Positions 1 to 9,893 of a stretch of 64,000 bases of DNA are shown here, piece after piece. Each line of letters begins with the position of its first letter. Positions within the stretch are counted from its first letter, which is position 1. The stretch is from Zopfochytrium polystomum. Lineage: Eukaryota > Chytridiomycota > Chytridiomycetes > Chytridiales > Chytridiaceae. A program made the translations under genes and the position numbers. The DNA is taken from contig JAIVFJ010000067.1 in NCBI GenBank assembly GCA_025765615.1, forward strand, positions 1 through 64,000, written 5' to 3'. Under the pieces are notes generated by a model that had not been told where the DNA came from, did not search any database, and saw only the letters and a program-made list of their open reading frames with translations.

Positions 1-2084
1 GGGCGGCGGCCCGCGTGGCGGAGTTGGAGGGGGAGGGGGGCGCCGGGGGTTGGGGGAGGGGAGGGAGGACGAGGACGATGAGGAGGAGGACGACGAGGAC
101 GACGAGGATGACGATGATGAGGACGACGACGACGGGCGGCGCGGCGGCGGCGGCGGCGCGCGGCCGCAGCGCGCGGGGGTGACGGGGTCCGGCGCGCGGC
201 CGTCCCGAGGAGGCGGCGGGGCCGGCGGCGCTGGGGCGCGGGGGAAACCCGGGGCGGGCGACGTGCCCGCGGGGATTGGGGCCGGGGCGGCGGCGGCGGC
301 GAGCGGCGGCACCGGGGCGCTGTCGAGCGGCGCGGCGGGCGGTGGTGGCGCAGGCCGCCGCGCGTCTCAGACCGGGCGCGGCGGTGGTGCGGGGAGCGGC
401 GGAGGCGGCGGTGGGCTTGGCGGCGGCGGTGCGGGCGCAGCGCAGGGGGCGACATCGTTGACGACTTTGAGCGGGGAGAAGGGGCGGTTTTTGTTGGACG
501 ACGACGACGATGAGGACCAGGGGCTGCTGACGGGCGAAGACGATGACGAGAACGAGAGCGTTGGCGCGTTCCAGCCGCGGGTGGGCGGGTGGGTAGTGTT
601 TCTTTAGCGGTTACTGTTGTTCTCAACGCTATCTGATTCTAAAAATTCCTCCTTCCCCGCCTCCCGCTCGCCCTACGACATTTCTACCCATCGGAATTTT
701 TCGAAAGCTTCCCTTCAAAAGAAGGCGGCGGGGGCGGTGATGATTTGAAAGAGCTTTTCCAGTACATCACACGATACCGGCCACAGGAGATTGAGTTGGA
801 GCCGGAATTGAAATCTTTTATCCCGGAGTATATTCCTGCCATTGGCGACATCGACGCCTTCATCAAGGTGATCTTTTACTGGGCGGTTGAAGAGCGCCGA
901 GAGTTGGGTTGGGTTGGCGGGCGGACACATATTGCAACTTATTACGGCGTTTTTTTTCTTCCACACCAATCTAACTCCACACGCGATCGATATTCCAATT
1001 CACCTCTGTCGATCAGATTACTAGACCAGACCAAAAGCCTGAAAGCCTTGGCCTCACTGTGCTAGATGAACCGTCCGGCAAGCAATCCGACCCCACGGGT
1101 AAGAGCAGTGGATCCATTTGTCCGCTGGGGGCGATTCTCTGCTACCTGTGAAAACGGCCCGCCTCCTCAACCAAACTCCATAACTTATTGAAACACCCAA
1201 CCCCTTCCCCCTCCAACAGTCCTCGACCTCCACTTGCGCGCCGTGACAAAATCGATCGCGCCGGTGCCGCAGCTGGTGCGGTCGCTGGACGCGGCGACGC
1301 TCAAAGCGAGCACCAAGCCGCTCGAGAGCTGGATCCGCAACGTCAAGGACCTGCACTCGGCCAAGCCGCCGCCGACGGTGCACTACTCGCGGCGGATGCC
1401 GGACGTTGAGGAGCTGATGCAGGTGTGGCCGCCCGAGTTTGAGGAGGCGCTGGCGACGGTGAGTTGAGGTTTTGTTGTTGGAGTGTGGTTTGTGTTGCGG
1501 CCTTTTTGTTTGTCGCTGGTTCCGAGCAGGGCGTCGTCGCGACAAGTTCCCGCTGCTCTGGGCAAGAGCGGTCCATTAACTACCCTCTCCTCCAATAAAA
1601 AACAAAAAAAAAACATGTAAAGGTCACACTTCCGTCCCCAGACATCGACCTCCCGCTCCTGGCGTACGCACGCATCGTGACGACCCTGCTAGACATCCCG
1701 ATGGCGGCGGGGCCGCCGTCGGCGTCCATGCAGTCGCTGTCTTCGTCGTCCGCGAGCGGCGGCAAAGCGAGCTCGGCGTCGTCGTCGTCGCAGGGCAAGC
1801 CCGGCGGCGGCGGCGGCAAGGGCGAGGGCAAGAAGCACCACCACCACCACCACAAGGGCGCGGCGACGACGGCGGCGATCGAAAGTCTGCACGTGCTGTT
1901 TACGCTGTACTCCGAGTTTAAAAATTCGCAGCACTTTATGCAGGCGCCCTTTGGCGGCGGCGGAATGAGCGGCGGCGGCGGCGGCGACGGGAGGGCCGAC
2001 AGCTTTTCGGAGAGCTTGGACGGCGGTGGGGGAGGGGGTCGCAGTGTGTCGGCGGGAACGAGCGCGAGGGAGGTTGCACAGTAG
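1..2084 (+). CDS. IFT46: Intraflagellar transport protein IFT46 (5'-partial, five exons)
   Basis: IFT46 is a core IFT-B subunit needed for assembly and cargo transport in cilia and flagella. My exon model is <1-588, 708-867, 1017-1098, 1220-1458 and 1623-2084; all joins keep frame and use GT/AG, the first junction being least certain. The open frame runs off the left edge, so the start lies outside the window. The N-terminus is Asp/Glu- and Gly-rich, as is usual for the family. The conserved core is clear: KELFQYITRYRPQ and FIPEYIPAIGDIDAF (exon 2), LDEPSGKQSDPT (exon 3), WIRNVKDLHSAKPPPTVHYS and MPDVEELMQVW.PEFEE (exon 4), LLDIP and SLHVLFTLYSEFKNSQHF (exon 5). Unusual: a Ser/Gly/Lys-rich insertion of roughly 60 residues, including six consecutive His, sits between LLDIP and SLHVLF, where animal homologues have a short link. 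Its presence implies a flagellated life stage. Confidence 0.93.
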
Positions 2085-2743
2085 CAGTACTCGTTGGTTG
2101 GGTTTGGCGAAGCTTCGCCGCTTCAAAACGCCGACGGACACGAATGTGGTGTGGGAGAGAAACGCCCCACGATCAATTGCCGTGAAGGGAAACGTTGCGA
2201 CGGGGATATCCTGCTTCTACATGCTTGCTGGCGCTTTCTTGCCTCTGCTATTTGGCTTTTTTTTTTTTTCGTTCCCTACATCTCACACTCCCCCATTCCA
2301 CTTGCTCCCCCCTGGCTTTCAGTTTCTACCAGTTTCTACCAGTTTTTCTTATTTTTTTTGTTTTTGTTTTTTTTTCCCGCTTTGGTTACACTTTCACCCC
2401 TTGCCCACATACTTTGGGGAGTAACGAAGGACAAAGAAGCACAATTGCGCTTAAGCAGGTTGCACTTCGGCGAAAGCTTGTAGGCAGGTCAGTGCAGCTT
2501 CGTGGACGACAGAGGTAGGGGAGGGGGGCTGTGGGTTCCGATGCTACCCGCGTCGATGCTGCATCTATTGCCTCTGGAAACGGCAAGGTTGGCCTGCTTG
2601 TCTTATGGAACGAGTGGTTGTAGTCGCTGTACGAGAGTCGCATCAAGCTCTTCCTTGCTCGCGCGGTATTTTCACCAAGTAACAGGAAACGTTCCTCTGT
2701 CCAGTCACTTGCAGATCTTCGTCGCTGCAACTGTCCTCGACGA
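2085..2743. other. Intergenic stretch, no gene seen
   Basis: Sequence 3' of IFT46. It contains T-rich runs (about 2258-2269 and 2345-2377) and no convincing coding signal, RNA gene or repeat. It ends where a diverged copia-type LTR begins. Confidence 0.5.
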
Positions 2744-3040
2744 CCATCGCCAATGCAGACTTGTGTACTGGCTTGCGCTGTTGACCTCTTGACAAATACT
2801 CTGGAACAGAACCTGGCGCTCATTGTAAACAGCTTTCCTCTCCTCTGCACAAACAGATAATTAGAGGAGAGGAATTTACCCTGCACTGGTCATGCTTGCA
2901 TAGCAATAATTACAGCATGTATAGCTTCATTATGCATCAATTATTCGTAACAGGGGTTTTCTTCCTCTCCAAGTTCTGGAGAATGACCACTCATAAACCA
3001 CCTGCACTCCTCCCACTGCCTCACTCAGGGTAGGCTGTTT
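2744..3040 (+). repeat. Old, diverged copia-family LTR fragment
   Basis: This aligns over most of its length with the copia LTR seen at 13430-13830 (GACAAATACTC, cagataat...gagag, TTATGCATCAATTATTCGTAACAG, then a GGGTAGGCTGTTTGCA end) but with many substitutions, so it is an older insertion. Both boundaries are approximate. Confidence 0.7.
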
Positions 3041-3239
3041 GCACTGTACATGTATATGACCTGTGTTTATGTTAGTTTTGGGTCTTTTGGTGTAAGCAGT
3101 GTGCGGGCTTGCAGCATTTTGCAAGTGATGGTCCTTGTAACAGTTTTGTATAAAGACAAACACAAGACTGACAGAAGCCAGGCTCAACCTCCCACCACGA
3201 CCACCTTCAGTAGTGTACACCACAGCAGCCCATTCCACA

Positions 3240-3494
3240 GTCTACTCTGAGTGAGTGAGTGGAAGGAGTGAATGAAGTGGCGATGTGTGTTTGTGGGTGG
3301 TCCTTCTCCCCAACTTGGAGAGAAAGGAGAAAAACTCTGTTATGAATTATTGATACATGATGATGATATACACGCTGTAATAGTTGCTAGGCAAGTGTGA
3401 CTGGCACAGGGTAAAAACCTCTCCTATATTATCTGCTTGAGCAGAGGAGGAGGAAAACTGTTGACACCAGGTTTCTGTTCCACTTAATACTCGA
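3240..3494 (-). repeat. Copia-family LTR fragment, reverse orientation
   Basis: It begins CAGTCTACTCTGAGTGAG, the reverse complement of the LTR 3' end, and stops abruptly at TTAATACTC followed by GA, where the gypsy 5' LTR begins at 3495. The rest of this LTR copy is not found on the other side of the gypsy element, so this is a rearranged junction and not a simple insertion. Confidence 0.8.
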
Positions 3495-3521
3495 TGTTAT
3501 GAATCACCCTCTGGAAACCTC

Positions 3522-3671
3522 TGGAACCTTCTAGAACATTCCTTCATGGAACCTTCTGGAACCTCTGGAACCTTCTAGAACATTCCTTCATGGAACCTTC
3601 TGGAACCTTCTGGAACCTTCTAGAACATTCCTGTCATGGAGCCTTGTGGAACCTTCTGGAACCTTCTTTGC
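3522..3671 (+). promoter_or_regulatory. Tandem heat-shock-element array in the gypsy LTR
   Basis: Alternating GAA and TTC triplets spaced by exactly two bases form canonical heat-shock elements (nGAAnnTTCnnGAAn), the target of HSF trimers. At 3593-3630 eight such units follow one another without a break. Further groups lie either side, each containing GAACCTTCTAGAACATTC. The array ends about 110 bp upstream of the TATA box. The motif match is read directly from the sequence; heat inducibility is an inference. Confidence 0.75.
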
Positions 3672-3776
3672 TTTCCTGACTTGTCTTGTTGTCATTGGTA
3701 TCATTGGTATCATTGTATTACTAATTGCTCTTTCTGGAACTTTCTTGGAGTCTTGACAAGGAACACTCTCAAAAGG

Positions 3777-3783
3777 TATAAAA
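3777..3783 (+). promoter_or_regulatory. TATA box of the gypsy LTR promoter
   Basis: TATAAAA in the context AAGGTATAAAAGGGGG. It is conserved in every LTR copy (8683-8689 in the 3' LTR). Its first T lies 35 bases upstream of AAGTGAATTAT at 3812, which fits a transcription start at or just before that 11-mer. Confidence 0.8.
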
Positions 3784-3892
3784 GGGGGATGGGGGACCTG
3801 TCCCATCCCTCAAGTGAATTATTGTTTCCAATACAATCATCACTCCTCTCAGTTTCTTGTCTGCCTTGTCCTGTCCTGCCCTGTTCCTGACA

Positions 3893-3905
3893 TCATGATT
3901 CACTT
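3893..3905 (+). other. Putative self-priming primer-binding site of the gypsy element
   Basis: Directly after the LTR end (TGACA) comes TC and then ATGATTCACTT (3895-3905). There is no TGG, as a tRNA-CCA primer site would have. The 11-mer pairs with AAGTGAATTAT near the predicted RNA start (3812-3822) with one G-U pair. In the young copy at 37053-40173 the pairing is perfect (11 of 11). Tf1 of fission yeast primes reverse transcription with the first 11 nt of its own RNA, so the same mechanism is inferred here. Confidence 0.7.
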
Positions 3906-3932
3906 CACCCTCTCCCACTACTCTCTGCCATC

Positions 3933-4856
3933 ATGTCTGACCCAAACAACACCTTCCCTGATGCAACTGCCTTCCAAGCCTTGATGGACCAATTACAAGC
4001 CCTCTCAAGACAGACACACCAACTTCAAGAACAAGTCCTTCACCAGCAGCACCAGCTTCAACAACAACTTCACCAACAAGAACATCAAGCTCTTCCCCTG
4101 CCTCAAGCCAACCAAGCAAGAGAGCCCAAGGTTCCCAGCCCTGACAAGTTCACTGGGCTGGCCAAAGACCTTAGGAACTTCATGGCCACTGTGGAGAATG
4201 TCATCCTTCTCCAACCTTCAAGATTTCCCAGTGAGCAAGTCAAGGTTCTTTTCACAAGCACCCTCCTGTCTGGTCAAGCTCAATCATGGTACAGATCTCT
4301 CCCAAGCACACCCACCACCCTGCAAGAGCTCTGGGAGGGGCTGGAAGCTACCTTTGGTGACCCCTACGCATCTTGGACAGCAAGATCCAAGCTCAAGCAT
4401 ATCAAGCAAGGAAAGCAATCTTGTGTGGCCTACACCAACCAATTCAAGCAACTAGCCAGAGACTCTGGATACAATGATGCAGCTCTGATGGAGCTGTACC
4501 ATGATGGTCTCCATGAGTCTATCCAAGACATGCTCTCCCAGTCTCTGCACATCCCTGAGACCTTGGAAGAGTACATTCTCCTTGCCATCAAGATTGACAA
4601 CAGACTCTACTCCAAGAGGCTGAAGCAAAGACAAGTAGGAACTACATCAAGACCTACCCCAGTTCCTCAAGCTCTTACAGTTCCTGAACCCATGCAAGTG
4701 GATGCAGTTGAGACACTTCCTAAGGGTCCTCTGAGCCAAGAGGAGAAAACAAGGGGGGCCCAGCAGGGACTGTGTTTTTACTGTGGCTCCAAGGAGCATG
4801 CTGTCAAGGACTGCCCAAGGAAGAAGCACCCAAACTCCCAGGTCCAGGCTCACTGA
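3933..4856 (+). CDS. gag: Gag polyprotein of the gypsy chromovirus
   Basis: This 307-residue structural protein forms the retrotransposon particle and binds RNA. The N-terminus is Gln-rich and probably coiled coil (residues about 20-55, many QQ/HQ pairs). The central part matches the Ty3/gypsy Gag capsid family (KFTGLAKDLRNF near 70, QAQSWYRSL near 115, WEGLEATFGDP near 130, VAYTNQFKQLARDSGY near 165). A CX2CX4HX4C zinc knuckle (CFYCGSKEHAVKDC) is near residue 280. It overlaps pol by 85 nt. No textbook slippery heptamer is visible in the correct frame. The derivative at 38857-39780 encodes the same 307 residues with one Gly-to-Arg change near the knuckle, evidence that this reading frame is maintained. 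Confidence 0.93.
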   Translation: MSDPNNTFPDATAFQALMDQLQALSRQTHQLQEQVLHQQHQLQQQLHQQEHQALPLPQANQAREPKVPSPDKFTGLAKDLRNFMATVENVILLQPSRFPSEQVKVLFTSTLLSGQAQSWYRSLPSTPTTLQELWEGLEATFGDPYASWTARSKLKHIKQGKQSCVAYTNQFKQLARDSGYNDAALMELYHDGLHESIQDMLSQSLHIPETLEEYILLAIKIDNRLYSKRLKQRQVGTTSRPTPVPQALTVPEPMQVDAVETLPKGPLSQEEKTRGAQQGLCFYCGSKEHAVKDCPRKKHPNSQVQAH

Positions 4857-7800
4857 GGGGCAATTCCCTGGACCCTCCTCCAAGCTGCCCCTGTTTCATC
4901 ACCACCACCAGCACCACAAACACCTCAGATTCCAAGCCCCACCAACTCACCATGGATGTCAAGATTCAACTCTCACCCAAGTCAACCATCACAACCAAGG
5001 CCCTTATAGACTCTGGATCATCCTGCAACATCATTGATGCCACCCTTGCCAAGTCTTGTGCCATTCCTACGATCAAGAAATCCACACCCCTCAAGGTCCA
5101 CTTTGCCAATCATGCTCTGTTCAAGGAAATCAGCCATGAAACCAAGCTAAACCTCCACATCCAAGACTTTCCACCATCCATGGTCAATCTGGAAGTATTG
5201 GATCTTGGCTCACCCACATTCTCTGTCATCCTGGGATTACCATGGCTGCAAGCCCAGAACCCTGCCATTGATTGGGTCACTGGTCAAGTCCAACCTCCAC
5301 CAATTGGAACAGTCACCCAAAACTCAAGTCAAGCCCCCAAGTCTCATGCTCTCAAGCCCTTGATTCAAGATTCACAGCCAGCCAAGACTCAAGTTCCACA
5401 GTTCACAGTTCACAGTCAAGATTCAAGTAGAGCTCATAGAGCTCACAGTCATGGCCATGACTCTTGTTCACAGAACCCACAGTCAAAGATTCAAGTACCA
5501 CAGTTCACGGTCCACATTCAAGATTCAAGTTCCACAGCTCACAGTCTTTGCCAAGAACAGAACTCTCAGTCAAAGATTCAAGAATCACAGTTCCCAGTCA
5601 AGAATTCAAGCCCCACTGCTGAGGAGCACGACAACCTGGACCCATCAGACCTTTTGCTGGCATCCAAGCTACCAAAAGAATATCTCCCTTATGCTGATGT
5701 GTTTTCCAAGACCAAGGCAGACCTGCTACCAGCTCAGAGGCCTTATGACTGTGAAATCCCACTCAAGGATGAAACTTGCAGCCCACCTTTCAAGCCACTG
5801 TACCACCTCTCTCCACCAGAAGCCAAGGCCCTCCAAGAATACATTGAAGAAATGCTGAACAAGGGATTCATCCAACCTTCCAAGTCACCAGCTGGAGCTC
5901 CCATCTTTTTTGTCAAGAAGAAGGATGGGGGACTGAGACCCTGTGTGGACTACAGAGATCTCAATGAGATGACAGTCAAGAACCGCTATCCACTGCCTCT
6001 CATCTCTGAATTACTGGACAAACTGAGCCATGCAAGGATATTTTCCAAGATTGACCTCAGAGGTGCCTACAATTTGGTCAGAATTAAGCCCCAGGATCAA
6101 TGGAAGACTGCCTTCAGATGCAAATACGGTCACTTTGAGTACTTGGTTATGCCCTTTGGACTTACCAATGCTCCAGCTATTTTCCAAGGCATGATGAATG
6201 ACATCTTCAGGGATATTCTGGACCTTTTTGTCATTGTCTACCTGGATGATATCCTGGTATTTTCATCTGACACTGCAAGCCATATGGGACATGTCAAGAC
6301 TGTCTTGGAGAGACTCAGACAGCATCACCTCTATGCAAAGCTGGAGAAGTGTGAATTCCACAAGACCTCCATTGAGTTTTTGGGGTTCATTGTGTCTGAC
6401 AAAGGGATCTCCATGGCACCAGACAAGATCCAAACTATTCTTGAATGGAAGGCTCCAAATTCCATCAAGGATGTTCAAAGCTTCCTTGGATTTTGCAACT
6501 TCTACAGAACCTTCATTGCCAACTATTCTGCCATAGCCAAGCCTCTCACTGATCTCACCAAGAAGACCACCAAGTTTGAATGGACCCCAGCAGCAGAGCA
6601 AGCCTGGCTAGCTCTTAAGACAGCAACCACAAGTGCACCACTCCTTAAGCATGTGGATCCCTTGCTTCCCTTCACCTTGGAAACTGATGCCTCAGACTAT
6701 GCCCTTGGCGCTGTTCTGTCCCAGCCAAGCTCTCAGGAACCCTCTGCTCCTCTGCATCCAGTGGCATATTACTCCAGGAAGCTGAACAGTGCTGAGTGTA
6801 ACTACACAGTCCATGACAAGGAGTTGCTTGCAATTGTGGAAGCATTCAAATTCTGGAGACACTACTTGGCTGGTTCTAAAGGCATCTCTGTCTATTCTGA
6901 TCACAAGAACCTCACCTTCTTCAGGGCAAGGAGGTTGCTCAAGCAGAGGCATGCCAGGTGGGCTGAACTGCTCTCTGAGTATGACTTTAAGCTGTGCTAT
7001 TCTCCTGGCCACCTGAACACTGTGGCTGATGCCCTGTCAAGAAGAACAGACCTTGCACCTGAAGGGGGAGATGGTTTCACCCCACCATCCAAGACACACC
7101 TTTCATTGCTTCCTGACAGTGTGTGGGCCCATGCTATTTCCAAGGACCCCAAGCCTCACAAGATTCAAATCAGCCAAGAAGAGGAAAAACTTGAGATACT
7201 CAAGACAAGGCATGATGCAGCAACAGCTGGACACCCAGGAGAGCACAAGACATATGAGCTTGTTTCCAGAGACTTCTACTGGCCAGGCATGAGGAAGTAC
7301 ATCAAGAACTATGTCAGCAGCTGTGAAACCTGTCAAAGAAACAAATCCAGCAGACACAAGCCCTATGGACTTCTGGAGCCCCTCCCAATTGCCATCAGCC
7401 CTTGGTCATCAATATCCATGGACTTCATTGTGAAACTGCCCCCATCCCATGGATTTGACTCTATCCTTGTTGTCATCTGCAGAAGGACAAGTTGGCCCAT
7501 TTCATCCCCTGCACTGAGAATATAGATGCACAAGGAACAGCAGACCTGTTTTTGCAGCACATATTCAGGCTCCATGGGCTGCCTCAGTCAATCGTCAGTG
7601 ACAGAGGACCACAGTTCAGATCTCAATTTTGGAAAGCACTCACAGCAGCCCTTGGAATCAAGTCTCAACTGTCAACTGCTTATCACCCTCAGACTGATGG
7701 ACAAACAGAAAGAACAAACCAGACTCTGGAGCAGTATTTGAGGTGCTATGTCAGCTATCAACAGGATGATTGGCCCACCCTCCTTCCACTGGCAGAATTT

Positions 7801-8490
7801 GCTCTCAACAATTCTCTCCACTCAAGCACCCAGCTATCTCCTTTCTTTGCAACCTATGGCTTCAATCCAAGAGGAGATCTTCTGGGACAAGAGACCCTAT
7901 CCAATGTCCAAGCTCCTGCTGCGGCTTCACACTTACATAAGCTCAAGATCATCAACTCCTTCCTGGACTCCACCCTGAAGCAAGCCCAAGAAGATGCCTC
8001 AAGATTTGCCAACACTCACAGAATGGACCATGACCTTGCTGTGGGTCAGCAAGTTTGGCTTCTGAGGAAGAACTTGCAGACCAAAAGACCAAGTCCCAAG
8101 CTAGACAACCTCAAGTTGGGTCCTTTCAAGATCTTGGAGCAAATCAATCCAGTCACCTTCAAGCTGGATCTCCCTGCATCCATGAAGATCCACCCAGTTT
8201 TCCATGTCAGCCTTTTAGAGAAGTTTGTGGCCAATTCCATTCCAGGCAGAGTTGTTCCTCCTCCTCCTCCAGTTGAGGTAGAAGGTGAAGAGGAATTTGA
8301 GGTTGAACAAATCTTGGATGCCAAGTGGTTTGGAAGGACACTCAAGTTCCTTGTTAAGTGGAAAGGTTACTCAGATGCTGACAACACCTGGGAACCTGAG
8401 TCAAACCTCACTCACTGCCAAGACCTTCTGCTCAAGTTCAAGACCAGGTACCCCACCAAGTTGCAGAAGAGGCCTAAAAGGGGGAGATGA
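4772..8490 (+). pseudogene. pol: Pol polyprotein of the gypsy chromovirus, one frame break
   Basis: Continuous from 4772 to 7525, then resumed in another frame from about 7492 to 8490. Protease: LIDSGSSCN near residue 80. Reverse transcriptase: YRDLNEMTVKNRYPLP, FSKIDLRGAYN, MPFGLTNAPA and the catalytic YLDDILVF. RNase H: LETDASDYALGAVLSQ. Integrase: the HHCC zinc domain (HDAATAGHPGEHKTYEL ... CETCQRN) followed by the core (SDRGPQF, YHPQTDGQTERTNQTLEQYL). C-terminus: a chromodomain (ILDAKWFGRTLKFLVKWKGY, then NTWEPESNL) and a basic tail. Chromodomains of this type direct integration to modified histones. The break falls in the integrase core just before the MAHFIPC segment. It may also be an assembly error, because everything else is intact. 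Confidence 0.93.
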
Positions 8491-8798
8491 TGTTATGAAT
8501 CACCCTCTGGAAACCTCTGGAACCTTCTAGAACATTCCTTCATGGAACCTTCTGGAACCTTCTGGAACCTTCTTTGCTTTCCTGACTTGTCTTGTTGTCA
8601 TTGGTATCATTGGTATCATTGTATTACTAATTGCTCTTTCTGGAACTTTCTTGGAGTCTTGACAAGGAACACTCTCAAAAGGTATAAAAGGGGGATGGGG
8701 GACCTGTCCCATCCCTCAAGTGAATTATTGTTTCCAATACAATCATCACTCCTCTCAGTTCCTTGTCTGCCTTGTCCTGTCCTGCCTTGTTCCTGACA
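8491..8798 (+). repeat. Gypsy 3' LTR (308 bp, one heat-shock unit)
   Basis: Begins TGTTATGAATC right after the pol stop codon and polypurine tract (8476-8490), and ends TTCCTGACA. TATAAAA lies at 8683-8689 and the AAGTGAATTAT 11-mer at 8718-8728. It carries one GAA/TTC block where the 5' LTR of the same element has three, plus several base differences. Confidence 0.92.
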
Positions 8799-9151
8799 CT
8801 ATTGTAACTGTCAGTTATCATTCTCACAATGCCCATGGGGAGAGCAAGCCACCGCCATGCAGACCTGGGTGCTGGCTTGCACTGTTGACAAATACTCTGA
8901 GTATTAAGTGTTACAGAAACCCAGTGTTAACAGTTTTCCTCCTCCTCTGCTCAAGCAGATAATATAGGAGAGGTTTTTACCCTGTGCGCTTGCCTAGCAA
9001 CTATTACAGCGTGCATATCATCATTATGTATCAATAATTCATAACAGAGTTTTTCTCTTTCTCTCCAAGTTGGGGAGAAGGACCACCCATGAACACACAT
9101 CTCCACTTCATTCACTCCTTCCACTCACTCACTTGGAGTAGACTGTTTACA
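8799..9151 (+). repeat. Copia-family LTR, 5'-truncated, forward
   Basis: Starts CTATTGTAACTGTCAG directly after the gypsy element and ends GGAGTAGACTGTTTACA. It belongs to the same subfamily as the LTR at 36887-40414 (GTTACAGAAACCCAGTGTTAACAG, ACCCTGTGCGCTTGCC). It therefore shows the empty form of the site into which the right-hand gypsy derivative inserted. Confidence 0.85.
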
Positions 9152-9480
9152 CATAGCATGCCGGCTATCTGGCTGCATCAACCACAGATTCTAGCTCAGA
9201 ACAACAATCTCTACCACCTCCAACAAACAGAATCAGCCTAGCTCATCTTAAGAGACCATTTTGTTTGGAAGTCCAAAAATTTTGGATGCCCTCTCCTGGC
9301 AGACTCCATCATTCAATCTGGGCTTGCAATAGTGCATTCGAAAGCTCTGATTCTCCTCTTTCCAACAAGCTGTCACACAGCTCTCTTGGTTGTCTCTACA
9401 GAATTTGATTGGCCTCCAAAGTTGATAAATGCTTCCTCAACTTTGCAAGACATCTTCTCAACGCTGGGGAGCAACCAAGG
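9152..9480. other. Unassigned sequence between two opposed copia LTRs
   Basis: Lies between a forward LTR end and a reverse LTR start. It could be copia leader or gag sequence, but I see no conserved motif and no primer-binding site starting TGG. Confidence 0.4.
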
Positions 9481-9893
9481 TGTAAACAGTCTACTCCGAG
9501 TGAGTGAGTGGAAGGAGTGAATGAAGTGGAGATGTGTGTTTGTGGGTGGTCCTTCTCCCCAACTTGGAGAGAAAGAGAAAAACTCTGTTATGAATTATTG
9601 ATACATGATGATAATATACATGCTGTAATAGTTGCTAGGCAAGCGTGACTGGCACAGGGTAAAAACCTCTCCTATATTATCTGCTTGAGCAGAGGAGGAG
9701 GAAAACTGTTGACACCAGGTTTCCATTCCACTTAATACTCAGAGTATTTGTCATCAGCGCAAGCCAGCGCCCAGGTCTGCCATTGGCAGTGGCTCGCTCT
9801 CCCATGGGCATCATGAGAACAATAACTGATAGTCGTAATAGGCTCAGGTCCATCTTGTGCCTCTTGCTGCTAACCAGTCAGTTCCACCTAACA
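9481..9893 (-). repeat. Copia-family LTR, complete, reverse orientation
   Basis: 413 bp from TGTAAACAGTCTACTCC to CAGTTCCACCTAACA, i.e. TG...CA in both directions. It is inverted relative to the copia coding sequence that follows and to the 3' LTR at 13430, and no 5-bp duplication flanks it (CAAGG versus GCCTG). It is therefore not the 5' LTR of a simple insertion. Confidence 0.85.

Larger units (their letters stand above)
3495..3892 (+). repeat. Gypsy 5' LTR (398 bp, expanded U3)
   Basis: TG...CA ends. The U3 carries three copies of a roughly 45-bp unit built of heat-shock-like GAA/TTC motifs. The solo LTRs have one copy (308-313 bp) and the right-hand derivative has two (353 bp). A TATA box follows at 3777-3783, and the R/U5 region runs to the terminal CTGACA. 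Confidence 0.93.
3495..8798 (+). mobile_element. Ty3/gypsy chromovirus LTR retrotransposon (nearly complete)
   Basis: A 5.3-kb element: 5' LTR 3495-3892, gag 3933-4856, pol 4772-8490 in the -1 frame relative to gag, polypurine tract AAAAGGGGGAGATGA, and 3' LTR 8491-8798. LTRs begin TGTTATGAATC and end TTCCTGACA. The pol order is protease, RT, RNase H, integrase, chromodomain, which defines a chromovirus. One frame break near 7480-7495 inside the integrase makes this copy probably non-autonomous. The two LTRs differ in length (398 versus 308 bp). The flanks show no target duplication (CTCGA versus CTATT) and are two copia LTR fragments of opposite orientation, so the locus has recombined since insertion. 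Confidence 0.95.

Noticed and set aside
50..607. Independent Gly/Asp-rich gene at the left edge
   Set aside because: It is open to the window edge and splices in frame into the IFT46 core, so it is the IFT46 N-terminal exon.
4740..4800. A canonical -1 slippery heptamer between gag and pol
   Set aside because: TGTTTTTAC and AGGGGGG are present but not in the required X-XXY-YYZ frame, and the second is not conserved in the derivative. The -1 relation of the frames is real but the mechanism is open.
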